Source: Gaeumannomyces sp. JS-464
Lineage: Eukaryota; Ascomycota; Sordariomycetes; Magnaporthales; Magnaporthaceae
DNA length: 64,000 nucleotides
NCBI GenBank assembly: GCA_002197995.1
Contig: NGZR01000001.1
Location: 2,418,001-2,482,000, forward strand
Reading direction: 5' to 3'
The notes under the pieces are model-generated. The model made no database searches. It was not told the DNA's origin and saw nothing but the letters and a program-made list of their open reading frames with translations. Shown in pieces: positions 22,121-36,689 of this stretch. The translations under genes and the position numbers were made by a program. Numbering within the stretch: the first letter of the stretch is position 1; each line of letters starts with the position of its first letter.

Positions 22121-22985
22121 GGTCGCGAACTTCGTCACAGGACTTGATGATGAAAAACGGAAAGCCGACCCGACCCGAACCCAACCCGAACTCAAGGAAA
22201 CGGAAAGAGGAAGAAGACGGGAGAGGCCTCGCGGATCAGATGTCTTTCGCCAGTCGCAGGCGACCGCGAATCGAATTGTGGAGAGGCCGAGGATGTCTCT
22301 GATGCACCGCCGAACGCCGGGACCGATGACGAACGACTTTTGGCCAAGAGCGAACGATGCTCCCGTTGTGGAAAAACTCCAATAAAAAAACGTTTGGGGT
22401 ATGTCGTGCGGTGTAGTGGTACGATCCAAACACGGGCCGCCAATCGACGGAGGGCCTTGCCGAGGAGGCCCCCGGACAAAGCTGGTATCTTCTCGGCCAA
22501 AAGGCGCCAAAAGAAAGATGAGCAAAAAAACATTGATGAGAAGTTCATCGACGAAACAACAGAGGCTTGAGCGCCGCTCCGATGAGGGCAAAAAGCAAAG
22601 ATGCCAAAACATAAGATGGTGTGATACAACAGGCCTGTCGTGGGCGAGGCCTGTACAAAAGGCGGCGGTATTATACTGTCGTAAGAGAGCGTCTAAGAAT
22701 GATTAAAAATTGTGGTGGTAGTTGGTTTGGTGGGCGCCGAGATCCGGTTTCCCGGCAGCGTCGGTCAGGGCCGACTGCCACAAAAGCGATGGTGGTACAG
22801 AGGACACTTTCTGGTTCGCGCCTCGAAAGACATTAGGCGTCCTTTGAAGAGGGGGAGGGGGCTCTGCGCTGGTTGCCCCGCACCCTGTTCAGGACTCATT
22901 AATGAGGACCACGGGTGAGTAGTGGTGGTGGTATGGGGTGGTGTGGTGCGAGAGCGAGAAAGGCAGAGGACGACGAGGTGGCACT

Positions 22986-24742
<1,757 letters not shown>

Positions 24743-24814
24743 CTCTTTTGTCTTGAAAGCGGGGACGACGACGACAACAAGTGTTGTTGCTGGTGGATTG
24801 CCTCTGCTCTGGCT

Positions 24815-24816
<2 letters not shown>

Positions 24817-24855
<39 letters not shown>

Positions 24856-24865
24856 TCTCTCTCTC
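24817..24865 (+). repeat. (GT)19 followed by (CT)n, in the C2H2 gene leader
   Basis: A 38-nt alternating GT tract (24817-24854) runs into a short CT tract. On the coding strand this is (GA)n then (AC)n, ending about 75 nt upstream of the start codon, so it is probably in the 5' UTR or core promoter. Alternating purine-pyrimidine DNA can adopt Z-form; an effect on expression is inference. Confidence 0.9.
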
Positions 24866-27800
24866 CTTTGATCTTGTCTTTCTTTCGTCGAGGGAGGTTG
24901 GAAAGGAGGGGCCCGAGGTAGTGGTGCAAGGCGAGCAAGACAAGGTCGGTGCGGTGGTGTGCGAAGCCAGAGAGACTTATATGTTTCCTACCTCCGACTA
25001 GGAGGTTTTAACAAATTCTCGCTACAGCTGGGGTGAGGGTCTCTCTGCTCTTTTTCCTCTCGCTTTTTTTTCTGGGCTTGTTCCCAGGGCCAGGAACTGC
25101 CTAGTGGGCTAGGTAGCTTCTGGAGGAGTGTGAACGGGGAAGAGGACTGGGTACAGGGGGTAGGGATTGAAAGGGGTGTGTGTGGATTGGGGAGGGTGTG
25201 GTGTGTGTGGTGGTGGGTGCGGGTGTGCGTTTGGTGGTTGTCTCCGCCGACCGGGGGGCAGGGGGAGGGTGGGAGGTCGAGAAAAAAAAAAAAGGGCAGG
25301 GGATGAGGTGTGGGTTGTGGCCAGGGAGGGGGTGTGGTCTGGTGTGGAGATGGAGGGGGCAGCAGCAAGAAGAGAGCGACGAGGGACGTGGGCGTGGGAT
25401 GGTACCCCTGTCCGGAACGAAGAGTCCAAGCGTGATCTCCTCAATGCAACCAACGCGGGTTGAACGGCAGGTATCTCTCTCTTTCTCTCTCTCTTCGCTT
25501 CTGTTTTCCCAGGGTGCAGATTGCAGTCTTTTTCGGGCGGTGCGCAAGCGAGGGAGAGAGAGAGAGAGAAAACTTGATTAAAAGAAAAAAGAAGAAAAAA
25601 AAAGAGGTTTTGGGAAAGTTCCCACCCCGAACCAGGCCGCGCAATGGAGACCAGCGGGCTTTCGCGCCTTGGGATGCAAGGGGCGCGTGCGTCTGCAGTC
25701 GTCGCGGATTATCTAAGTCGGGCCTTGGTGGGAGGCGACACGCAAGGCACAGGCGAGAGCAAAAGGCAAAGCGCAAGGACTCTTGGTTGTTTTGTCGGCC
25801 GATGAAAGAGAAGAGATAGAGAGGGAGAGAGAGAGAGAGAGCAGACGGACGGACGGACGGACGAACAGCAGGGAGGAGCAGCGGGCTTCCGAGGTTCGGG
25901 TCACACCACGGACTGCCGGTCGAGGGGATGACGATGGGGGTGGGATCAGGCCAGAGGCAGGATGATGTCGGCTTTTTTGCGTTTTTTTGTTGTCCCTTGG
26001 TTTTTCTTGGTCGTCTCAGTGAGGCTCGGTGGTGGCGGCAGCGGCAGAGTGGTCGTCGGCGAGATGCGGCAGCAAGCTGTAGCAGCAGCAGCAGCAGCAG
26101 CAGGTGGCGGGCAGGAGAAACAAGGTTACTACCATTAAGAGACAGCAGCAGCAGCAGCAGGCAGGCAAAAACGAACGGCGGGCCAATAGGCGGGGAAAAA
26201 ATGAAGAACAAAAACCCAAAAATTAAAATAACGAACGAACAGAAAGGCCGAGATGTAAGTCGCAAAGGCTGGCTGACTGGATGGGGCGGGCTGGAACGGA
26301 CACGGGAAGGAGAGAGGGGAGAGAGACGAGCGCGCTGCTTTATGGTGAAAGGTCTCTCGGCTCGTTCGCCAGGGAGCGAGATACAAAGGACGCCAGAGGG
26401 ACGAAGCTAGAAGGCTTCTAGCTGGGCTTTCTCGCCATTCTTTTTTTTTTCTCTCCCCTTGCTTTGCGCTCGAGCACAGCGCCAAGTAATTTTTCCTAAC
26501 TGTGTGCTATGTCTCTCTACCTCTCTCTATATGTCTCCATCTCCATCTCCACTCGTCCAAGGCCAGGGGATCGCGGTATTACGGGATCACGGTGTTTAAC
26601 AGGATTAGGCAAAGATCTCTTTTTTTTTTCGTTTTGTTGGCGTTGTTCTTGTCAAGGGGCCTAGCGATGGAGACGGCGTGTGGTATGAGCCCAAAGTTTG
26701 GCAAGGAAGAGCGAGCAAAAGGTTGCTTACTCGCTGCTACTGCTGCTGCTACCGCTGCTCCTGCGTACACACGCTCCCTCCCTCTTCCTCTCTCATTCTT
26801 TCTGGGCGTCCGTTCGCTTTGCCATCGTTAGCCTCGGGGACCTAACACAGCGCGCCGCCAGAGGGAAAGCGTCGCTCTCTTGAAACATTAGGCGGAGAGC
26901 CCAGCAGCGCCCCGATATGCAGCACCGCCCGGACGCGTGGGGCTCCTTTTTTTTTTTTTTTTCGCTCGCCCGTCGTGCGACTGGGGAGGAAGGCTAGCTA
27001 CTGCTTCTGCTTTTTTTTTGCTGCGATGCCTGCATGAGATCTTCGCGGAGGAAAAAAAAAAAGAGCGGGAGAGGATAGTGGGAGAAGGGGCTCTGAGCGT
27101 GCAGGACAAGGCCGGCCGGCGTTGGCGCATAGGCAAAAGTGGGTTAAGTGGGATTTTTCTTGTTCGTCCATTATCGAAGCGTTTTTTTTCTTCTTGTTGA
27201 TCCCACCCGGCCCAGAAGCGGTGGAAGGCGTCGAAAATGCTCCGGCGTGCAGGCGGCAGCTTCCACCTACCAAGAGATAAAATGAATAATACATTAAATA
27301 AAAATAAAAATAAAAAACCCAAAAAAAAAACCCGAAGACCAGCGCAAAAAGAGCAAAGTTGCCCCTAAGCCCGTGGACGTCGGCCTTGTTGTCTCAGGTT
27401 GGCTATCCTGATTTTTGGCCTCTTCGTGTTCTTTCCTTATCGCTGCTTATCCTTTGGCACGATTCCACAACCTGGCAAATTCTCCGGTCCAGCGCCGTCC
27501 CCGTCGTCGTCGTCGTCGTCGGTCGACACACACAAAAAAAAAAAAACATGCACGGCCCTTTTTGGCTTCCTACGGAGGAATTTGACAGGTTCCGTCTGCA
27601 CAATATCTTCAACACTTCCGAGTCAAAGCGCTTGGTGAAAGAAACGACAGCAAATCTCAACGGCCGCGGGACGGGAAACGAAAGAAAAGAAAAAAAAAAA
27701 AAAAAAGCAAGAAAAAACACACGGCAGCCACGCACTTGGGCGGCGATGCGGCGCCGGGGCCAAGATCTCGGTGGTTGCTTTTTTTCCCCTTTTGTTTCCC

Positions 27801-28370
27801 TTGGGTCGAGTGTTAAGTGGTGGGTTATATAGCTCAGATCTAGCCCGGTCTTTTGTGGTGGTTTTTCCTTTTCGTTCGACTTGCTTTCTCCCACCCAGAT
27901 CGGCATCGAGCGAAGGTCACACACGAAAAAAGATACTAGAGCAACACTCTCATTTCGCTCAGACACACAGCCAACCTGCCTGCCTGCCTTGCTAGACCAA
28001 AGTGGGCGCGGCGACTGGGCATGGGAGAGAGAGAGCAGCAGCAGCAGCAGCCCGGTGGCGGCTTGCGGAGATGGCGAAGGAGAAACGACACGACGACGAC
28101 GCTTTGCACACATGCGGCTGATGGATTCTTTTGGTTTGCTTGCTGCAAGCGCACTGATAGAGAATAATAGCCTTGGGACGACCATGGCCCGAGGCAGCAG
28201 GAGAGGCGGCAGCGGAGGATGAGGAGGGGGAAAAAAAAAAGGGGGGCCGCGGGGGACCTTGCTTGTATGATGCAGGAACGGCAGGAATGTGGGAGTCCCG
28301 AGCAAAAAAGGGAATGGTCTTGTTCAGGTGCGCAAGAGCTAGCAAATGATGGCGATGATGATTAACCCCT
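24866..28370. other. 5' flank of the C2H2 gene; no gene seen
   Basis: About 3.5 kb upstream of the C2H2 transcription-factor gene. GT-rich and GA-rich sequence (24990-25900), two AGC tracts (26081-26103, 26143-26160), and A/T runs of 9-17 nt. Long frames on the minus strand (274 codons at 25441-26265; 300 codons at 27403-28305) are Ser/Leu/Phe/Pro-rich artefacts of CT and T runs. Probably a long promoter region. Confidence 0.55.
26081..26103 (+). repeat. (AGC)n trinucleotide tract
   Basis: Seven to eight AGC units, with a second shorter tract at 26143-26160. Not in a supported gene. Confidence 0.92.
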
Positions 28371-29338
28371 ACGTACTACGTGTTTTTTTTTTTGTTTTTT
28401 TTTATTGTTATTATTATTATTTTTACCGCATCACGACTCGCACGGATGACGACAAAAAGGCTGAAAGACGTGATGTGTACGGGCAGGGTAGGGGGTGGCT
28501 GAGAACAGGCACCCATCTCTAGCGGCGTTTTGGTTGAGGCGAAGGGTTTTGGGGGGAGGGCTCGCGACTCGGTCGGCCTTGCCTTGTCGTCGTTCAATCC
28601 TTCCTCTTGTTGTCGTAGTTCGCGCTGTGGGAGCGGAGAGAGGGGATAGCCAGGGGGAGGGGATGTCGACTTGTCTAGACGCAATGACTTGCAAGGCGCG
28701 GCGAAACCGGTGAGCGCAGGACAGACACATGGACGGCAGACCAGCGGAAAAGCTGGCTTTCCTTCTTTTGCTCTAGGCGGCGCAGATTGGGGAGATGGGT
28801 TGAGACGGGATGCAAACGCCCCGAGCGCTGGGACTGACTGGCTGCTGGCTGGGGGTTGCTGCTGCTGGTGCTGCCCGCCAGCCTTTTTTTTTCTTTTTTT
28901 TCGGTGCTAATTGGTGGGCTGTGCGTGTGTATCTCAACTGGGACCAGTCATCACCACTTGCGACACATCAGAAAAAAGAAAAAAAAGCCAGCCCAAAATA
29001 AAAGCAAAAAAACAGCAGACATCAAGTGGCCAGCTTGAGATAGAGTAGGGACCCTGGTCGGCCGGCCGAGACGGAGCCTCCAGGTCTGATCACATCACCA
29101 CCAAGCAGAAAAATATAAAAATAAATTGGAAGAAGCCCATTCTTTGGCAGCCCGTCCCGTGACAAGCGCACAGGCCACATCTGCCCTCCTCTCTTGCCCT
29201 CGGCAGACGCAGACCAGCTCTCCTTGCCGCCGATACAGTGGTGTATGATGGGGGAAAAAAGTGGGAGTGGGAGACGATGGTAAGGAGGCAATTGCAACAC
29301 TCCTGACGGCCGGTGGGAATCCAAGGGTGTGTGTATAC

Positions 29339-29341
<3 letters not shown>

Positions 29342-29385
<44 letters not shown>
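29342..29385 (+). repeat. (TG)22 microsatellite
   Basis: A 44-nt uninterrupted TG tract in the gene desert. Confidence 0.97.
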
Positions 29386-29386
<1 letters not shown>

Positions 29387-29815
29387 TGGGCGTGCAGTCG
29401 TGGTGGAGGTTTGGCAGAGGCGGGCAGGCAACTTGAATCGGGTTCCGCAGAGGCCGCGACGAGGTTCGATATCAAGGTGGTGCGTGCTTCTTCATGTGCC
29501 GACCCAAAATGGCACGTTGTAGCAGTTTGTTTCCTTTTGTTTTCGCTGGTGGAGCCCCGACTCTGGGTCTCAATTTACGGTGCAGGACCGGGCTGCTTTG
29601 CTTTGCTTTGCTCTGCTGCACCCGCGCGTGGGCGGCAAGCGAAAGCGCGGCAAAGAAAGAATCATTGAGAGAGCGACGGACGACGGGAACACTGCGGGTA
29701 CGGCACGGGCTGCTCTTTCTCTCTCTCTCTCTCTGCTCGTCCGGGGTGTGGAGGGAGGAGGCTGCTGGTACGACTCGGGCAGAAAGCAACCAAGAGACGA
29801 CACAGATACAACTCT

Positions 29816-29830
29816 CCCCCCCCCCCCCCC
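29816..29830 (+). repeat. C homopolymer, 15 nt
   Basis: An uninterrupted C run in non-coding sequence. Confidence 0.93.
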
Positions 29831-31243
29831 ACCAGGCGGAGGCCGCGGGCTGGGAAGGGTTGGCTTGCGACTCGCAACACCATTAGCAAACGAAAATAAA
29901 AACAACGCAGTTCTCGTACCAGTCGGCGAGATGGACAAGAAAGAAAAAGAAAGAAAAAAAAGCCACATGAGAGAGGGGCAAAGCAAGGAAACAGAAAAGA
30001 GGAGCAAGGGGAGGCAAGGGAGAAGAAATGCCCAAATTATGAGATAAAGAGTGAGATGCGATAGATGGGGTAGGCGAGGTGTATCTGATGTGATATCTCT
30101 GATTTTCGTCGCTTTTTTTTTCTTTTTTTTTTTTCTCGATTACTTTTTTGTTTCGCCCATCCAGTCACCACCGGCCAGGTCAATTTCCCACAACTCAACC
30201 TTTTGCCCATCCCAAGAAAGGGCCGTCCCCGAAAGCTTGCAGTTCGTTCCGTCACCTGTCTCGTCTGGCTGCTCGTTTCTTTTCTTGCTTATCAGGTCCA
30301 TGGTGCGCTGGCCGACTCGCTGCCCATCCCCGCTCCGGATTTCAGATGCCAGCTTCCGCAGGAGCAAAAAGAAAATAAAAAATAAAAATAAAACGGGACT
30401 TTGGCTCAAACTGACATGTTTGATGGAGACGGGACCACACACACACTCGCCGGCACTTTGCCCGTCCAGTCAGTCCAGGAGGTCGGAGCATGGACGCGGT
30501 TCCTCTTGTCGGGCCAAAGAGAGCGGACCCGCTTTCTCCTTCACACCACCAGGAACAACAACCCCTGCAGCCAAACACCCCAGCCCCAGCCTCGACCTCC
30601 CTTGCTCGCTCTCCGCCCATGTCCAGACCCCCATGTCTCTTGTTCTCTTTTGTTTCTTTTTCGCCCATGGCCCCTGTCGCCCCCGACCGCGCATCCCTGC
30701 AACCCTTTTCACTCGCCCATCGTGGCATCGTGGGGCAAGCAGCAACCGCCCGCGAGCTGGTGTACGTACCGGGAGCCTTGTAAACCTAGCTATCTTTTGG
30801 CCTGTCTCTATCCTCTTTTGTTTTTGCTGGCTAGGTGGTTCAAAATCGACCTTCCACGCCTTCGGCTACGTCCATATTGGGAGGTGGCAGATGGGCCAAC
30901 CTATTATACAGCGAGCGGCACACCACACCACATGTTACTTACGACAACATTTGCGATCTGGTTTATTTATTTTCGTGTGCTTGCTTTTTTTTTTTCATTG
31001 CCGCGGAGCTGGGGTTAGGTCGCCGTCCTCGGAACGGATGAAGAGAGGTCAGAGAAAAAGAAACGAAAATACGCTCAAGAAAACTGAATCCCAGTCTTGA
31101 TTGGCCGCCCAAAAACCCGGTGACAAGTTTGGTGGGCGGTGATCCCGGCCCCAATGGGCAAGGTCGGCCTAGCAGCATTTCTGCCTTCCGCTGATATGCG
31201 TTGCGTCGCCTGGTGACTTTTTTTTTCTCCCTCTTTTCTTTTA

Positions 31244-31262
31244 TTTTTTTTTTTTTTTTTTT
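31244..31262 (+). repeat. T homopolymer, 19 nt
   Basis: An uninterrupted T run preceded by further T-rich sequence from 31217. Confidence 0.93.
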
Positions 31263-34210
31263 GCTTTTGTCGAGGTGCCTTTTCTTGCTGCTGCCCGCCT
31301 TTTGCAGCAACACCAAAGAGACCAGACGGCTGCTCCTGCCCTCCTCGTGCCAGAGAGGGTGGGGACAAGGGATGGCCCTGCCAGCTCTCCGACTGGCTGC
31401 CCATCCCTCCGCACGGACATTTCCTCGCCGCTCTCACGGCACGCAGGTACCGGTACTCGAGACGGCCGGCTCAATCGTATGGCCAGCCCAAGTATTGCGC
31501 CAAACGCTAGTCGGTACAGGCTACGATTGCTGGGGGCCCCCCAATCGGCTTTCGACCACGCCCCTCATCTCTTGTCCAGTCTGCTGCGGGCAGGGAGATG
31601 CGGGCGACGATGGCCCGGCCAGCCAATATCACCACTTTGTGTTTTTTTCCTTTCCTTCATTTTCTTCTCATCTTTCTCTCCCTTGCCTCCCGGAGTTTGG
31701 GGAGGCGCACACTTGCTGCTTGCCAAGTCCCGGACAAGACAGCAAAACCACCTCCTGGAAACAACGAGAGTAGGAAAAGCTGCCTGTTTCGGGGCTTCCC
31801 CAAAGCCCGACGGCCGGCCTTTGCTTAGAAATGGATGACAACCCCCTTGGTCAGCCTTTTGGGTCCGTGAATAGCTGCCATGGATGATGGTCGCAGAAGC
31901 GCGTCGCGCCGGCGGTCCTGCCATGCTGCGGAAAAAAAAAACCATGGGCTAGAAGGTGCCGATGCGGACTGCCTGGTTCCTGCTTCATTTGACAGAAACC
32001 GTACCTGCAGCTCTGCCTTGCGCTTCCTTCGTATGCTCCGACGCACTCCGCCTTTTTTGGAAGGGGGGGCCTTGCTTAGCCTGGCCTAATCGGCTCCCCG
32101 CCAGGGGAGAAAAAGAGCGGCGGCATACAAGAGGCTCGAGCTCACGAGGCTCGAGCCTAAATACGTGATGCCTCTTTCGTCGCTGGTCTTGGCCTGGATA
32201 CGCCTCTAGTGTGTTGCGCAGACGCCTTACGAATCTGACCGCACCATGGACCCAAAAAGTCGTAATTTTGATCTGATCTGGGAGGGGGCGGCCGAGGGGC
32301 AGCGTGGCAGGGTCGACAGCTCGGGTCCGGCGCGGCAAAAGAGAGCAAAGGCCGATGGAGCGAAAATCGACGCCATTTCTTCATCACACAAGCATCCTTG
32401 CCTTGCGCCGCCAGCCTGGCCCTGCCCGCCTCCTACGCTTAGGCTTACCAACAAACATATCGTCCGTCGGCCTTGTCATCTTGTTTCGAAAAGCCACGCC
32501 GTCACAGCCACCCCTGCTGATGCTGCTGCTGCTGCTGCTGCTGCTTGCATGCCACGGAGGTCGCTGCCGTCCTTTCTTGTTGCTGGCCCCTTTTCCGACA
32601 AGGGATCATGGCCCGGTCACAGCGCGCTTGTTGGCTTTCTTCCCAACCCCCACACCATGTAGAATTCGGGCTTGGGTGGATCGAAGCGGGCATGATGCCA
32701 TGCGCCACGCCCCCCTCGACGACGAGGCCTCGTTCTCGTGTTCCCCAAGCATGCCGGCGGCGACGTGCGGGGATGGCGCCCGCCGACAAAAAGCAGGCCA
32801 TCGCTGTCGAGAACAGTTGGTTACTGGGGAACCACCATGCAAACGGGACGACTTTTTGCAAAGCGTCGCGGTCCGCAGTTTGGATTTGCCTTTTTTTTTT
32901 TTTTTCGCTCTGCTTTATTACCCTTGTCCTCTTGCATTTGCTCGACTGGCTGACTCTTCACGTGTCGTTCGACTCCCCATCCCCACCCTTCGACCCGCGC
33001 CGGCGAACGAACACCCCCCGGCCCGCCCGCCGCCCCTCTGAAATATTGATCAGAAGAGAGATTTTTTGTTTGATTGTATCGCCTGCGAGAACACGCACTT
33101 TACATATTCTTCCCCCGGCCTCGGGAGCCAAAAAGGTGGAGGAGAATCATGCGGTCGCTACGGGATTTGAGCCAAACAAACCCTCAAGGGGTGAAGACCA
33201 ACAACCGAACTTGGTATCACAAATAAATCGAAAACCCAAAAATTCGCTTCCCCTTTTTACCTGGGCCACCGGAGTGAGGCTGAGAGGGGAGGCGTCTGGA
33301 AGCTTAACCTGGCGAGAATCATTGATGCCGAGGCCGACGCACCCCGGCCATGGAAGAAGGAAGGGGTCCTTCTTGCCCAGCCGGCAACGCGAAAGGCGGA
33401 GTTTTTGCAAATCATTCATGCGAAACCCCTTCCCTCTCGGGCCCAACCAATACCGGAGAGTGCTGCTCAATATTGAATGAGAGAGCAGACAAAACAAAAT
33501 TGCCAGCCCCAGTCGGCAAAGCCCAATTGGTACCACCTCCGACGTGCAAAAAGATGAAAAGTCGTCGTCCCAAGCCCGCGAGCGGGACCAGGGCCAACGA
33601 TTGAACCTGCTGGGAGATCGCAGAAGGGGGTAGAAATTCACGGTGTTTTCCGGGTTATCATCCGGCGTCTCAGGTGGTGAGATGAAATAAGAAAAACACA
33701 GATTGTTGGAGGGTTTGGCCCGTCAAAGGATATCAAGGCCGTTAATAAATCGTGTGTATTTCCATGGCCCGTGTCACCAGTTCGCCCGGTCCCAAACCAC
33801 TAGCCTTAGCCCCCTCTTGACAAATCCTGCCTCTTTTTAGTTGACTGCTTTGCCTGGCATTAGACGGAATGGAATAGCTTTTGTTGTGTTGCTCCCACCA
33901 AAAAAGATTCGGGCGAGAGCTGCCCAGCCGAGATCCCTGTCCGACTCTCTCTCGCACTCGTAAAGAAAACCACACCACGCACACACGCACCAACGCAACG
34001 CAACGCAAGCGCTTTGATAGCAAGAAAAGCTGCAGGCCAGGCGAAGCGAAAAAACCTTGGACGCACCCAGCCGGGCTTTGCTGACAGCTCTCGCGCCAAA
34101 ATCGATCGTCGTCGTCGTCTAAACTCGCGCGCGTTCCTCCCCACCAGCCCAGCGCCAAGTGGGGGTGTGTGTGAAGCGCGCCAGCGAAGAACAAGCGCGA
34201 CGCGGCGCCC

Positions 34211-34236
34211 TTTTTTTTTTTTTTTTTTTTTTTTTT
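34211..34236 (+). repeat. T homopolymer, 26 nt
   Basis: An uninterrupted T run in non-coding sequence. Confidence 0.95.
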
Positions 34237-34449
34237 GGGGCGACAATAACTATCACGCGGTTTTGGTGTTCACGTTCTCGTCCTACCGTCGGCAGTCCGA
34301 CCACATGGCTCACCTGCTCCACCTTTTTTTTTTCCTTGTCCAAGTGCCGCGAAATTGGACAGGATAGACGATCAGCGGACAAGACCGACCATTTCGTAGA
34401 AGGAAAAAACCAAGATTTCATTGCCGGGTTGGGTTGTCACTGCTCTCTT

Positions 34450-34465
34450 CCCCCCCCCCCCCCCC
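34450..34465 (+). repeat. C homopolymer, 16 nt
   Basis: An uninterrupted C run followed by TCGCTTATAAAAG, a TATA-like sequence. No gene follows that I can support. Confidence 0.93.
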
Positions 34466-34805
34466 TCGCTTATAAAAGAAAGAAAAGGGTCCCAGCAATC
34501 GTCGGCGGTTATGTGGATCTATTTGCTGGTGTGGAAATTTCACCCCCAGCACCCACCCACTGCAACGGCGACTGTGGTCTCTCCCTCTCCATCAAGGTGA
34601 CCGCCCTGCGCACAGGGGGAGTTCGCTGGTGCGGCAAAAGGGGCGCGGGCGGCGGGTGGTTTGTCGCTCGCACGCGCGCGGCTCCCCGAGGTGTCCAGGA
34701 GACCCCCGAACACTTCTTCTTCTTCTTCTTCTGGGTGGGTAAATCTTTGCCAGCATCGACGGCGACACCCACCTCCACTCCCATCAGCTCCGCCCGCAAG
34801 GGGAC

Positions 34806-34925
34806 CAGGCAGGCAGGCAGGCAGGCCGACAGGCAACATCGCCTCCGCTCACAAGGGGGACAGATAAACAAGGGCTCGCGGGCAGCGGTGATCCAGGCCC
34901 AACCGACTGCCTGCCTGCCTGCCTG
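34806..34925. repeat. 19-bp perfect inverted repeat of CAGG units
   Basis: A CAGG array at 34806-34824 is exactly complementary to a CCTG array at 34907-34925, with an 82-nt spacer. It could form a hairpin in single-stranded DNA or RNA. Separate CAGG arrays occur elsewhere in the window (about 5886, 6649, 7971, 59244), so chance pairing of two common microsatellites is the simpler reading. Confidence 0.8.
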
Positions 34926-36142
34926 ACTGACAGACAAAAAAAAGACACGCCCTTCAAGGGCCAGGGGAAAAAGAGTAAGATGGGGCCGGCAGCAAGCTCC
35001 AGGACAGGGCTCGCACGGGGAAGGTGACGACGGCATAGGCCGCGCCCGTTTCTTTTTTCTTTTCTTTTTTTTTTTTTTCTCCTCTCCTTTTTGCTCAGTT
35101 ATTGACCTTGATTGCTAATCTTTTGGCCGCCGGTGCCCCTTAAACCCGCGCCTGCGCCGAGTTTGACTCGGGCAGTTGCGTTTGCCAAGACTTATATACG
35201 TGTGCATTTTGCATGCAGAAGCAGCATGCAGAAAGAAATGGGAACGGCATCGCGGGTGTTGTTTCCGGAGGAGTGCCGATGTTACCAAAAACGAGGAAAA
35301 GGAAACAAAAAATCAACAAGTCAAAACGGGGCCACTGGTGGTGATGGTGGTAGTGTGGAAAAAAGCGGCAGGCAACGAAAAAAAAAAAACAATGGATTGG
35401 GTCGTGGGGGCGACGACATGGTGCGTGAGGCAGGGTTTCCCTGGGTAGAAAACCTTGAGCGAGTCAAACACCCAATGGCACTCTGTTGTCTTTTCTCTCT
35501 CTCTCTTAACTCCTGCCCCATGCCCATGACGACCTTACTGCGTACAACTCTGCGCGACCGTCGGGTTCGGCGGCACATCGGGTTCTGTCTTTGGTTGCCC
35601 ATCTGGCGCGCGCGATATGTAGCCTGCACGTTCAGCATGCCTCTCTCGGATTGGGTTGGGCCTCTGTGTGATCTTTTTTGTTTTCGCTCGCATCATTCCA
35701 AACGGGGCCGCTATCCAGGTGGGTATTTGTCGATGCGAGACTTTTTTTTTTTTTGGAATGGCAAAAAAATGCAAAGATAAAAACCCACACACACCGCGCG
35801 CCCGGAGCCGGGTCCGGTTGGTTGGGAGATCAGACTATTCAGCTGCGATAGCCCGCTGTGGCGAGACCGAGATAGATACTGTGCCTTCGCCTATGGCTTC
35901 ACTTTGCTCCCAGCGGGCGAGGAAATGGGACATTTCCATCCCCACCGCCGCAGTCCAGCGATTGCACCGGGATTTAGGGGTTGTCCAACAGCAGCTAGCC
36001 ATAACTCGGAGATGACCCTTGATGTCGTCGGAGGCTCCAGTCAGCGAGGGCGATGCCGGCGTGGTTTTGGGGCCAACGGGAAACCCTGCATCAGCAGCAC
36101 AAGCGAACCAAGCAGTCGGTCTCAAAGAAACGCCAAGATAAT

Positions 36143-36158
36143 CCCCCCCCCCCCCCCC
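36143..36158 (+). repeat. C homopolymer, 16 nt
   Basis: An uninterrupted C run in non-coding sequence. Confidence 0.93.
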
Positions 36159-36663
36159 TACTAGCACATTTTCCGCCTGCTGATGATAACAGCAATAAGC
36201 AAGATCCATCTCGCTATCCCCTTTAGCCTCTGACTGGGACTGGGTTGGCACAAACGTCTGCTCAGGTCAACTTGCTGCGAGTACCTCAGCCCAGGGGGAG
36301 AGAGTGGAGAGAGCCGCTATCTCAGCCACAAAACCGGGGAAAGGGGAGTTGATTGGATTGCTTAAGTTGGCCGACGTTGCGCGGCAGAGCCAAACCTTGC
36401 TGCCCCTTTTAGTCTTGAAATTGCAGCACACAGTCCACCCGCCACGGAGAGAGAGAGAGAGAGCAAGAGACGGGGAGCCCGGACAAGAGCACGGCAAGGG
36501 GAGCCAGGACCAGCGCAGTCAGTGTCCACACGCTCAACCACGGTTCCCAAAGAAGGTTAAAGCTGCCATTGCGCCATTGGATCTGGGGTGCACGACGCTG
36601 CCCGTTGGGCTTTTGCAGATAGATCACTGGTGTGTTTTGCCCGTCGATTTCCCCCCTGTCTTG

Positions 36664-36689
36664 TTTTTTTTTTTTTTTTTTTTTTTTTT
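36664..36689 (+). repeat. T homopolymer, 26 nt
   Basis: An uninterrupted T run followed by three copies of a CCCATCT-like unit (about 36710-36728). Confidence 0.95.

Larger units (their letters stand above)
19332..22985. other. 3.6-kb intergenic region, no clear gene
   Basis: Holds the SDR promoter, a 16-bp tandem duplication, one coding-looking but startless segment (19455-19721), several short A/T runs including a 19-nt T run (22102-22120), and the 3' end of the C2H2 gene. The longest frames (249 codons at 19571-20320 minus; 236 codons at 20620-21330 plus) show no domain and are not called. Confidence 0.55.
28371..36660. other. gene desert, part 1
   Basis: No supported gene in about 8.3 kb. 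Contents: a 44-nt (TG)n tract, C runs of 15-16 nt (29816, 34450, 36143), T runs of 19-26 nt (31244, 34211), and a CAGG/CCTG inverted repeat at 34806-34925. Frames up to 349 codons (30051-31100 plus) have Phe runs and no domain. One stretch (33150-33180) resembles the antisense of a tRNA T-arm but does not fold as a tRNA. Confidence 0.55.

Noticed and set aside
22395..22435. A-box-like GGTGTAGTGGTA
   Set aside because: No B-box at a suitable distance and no cloverleaf pairing.
30051..31100. 349-codon open frame, plus strand
   Set aside because: Begins with no good ATG context and runs through several T homopolymers (Phe runs); no motif or splice structure.
33150..33185. Possible antisense tRNA T-arm (GGATTTGAGCC)
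   Set aside because: The T-loop lacks the required TTC, the stem does not pair, and no D-arm or acceptor stem is found.
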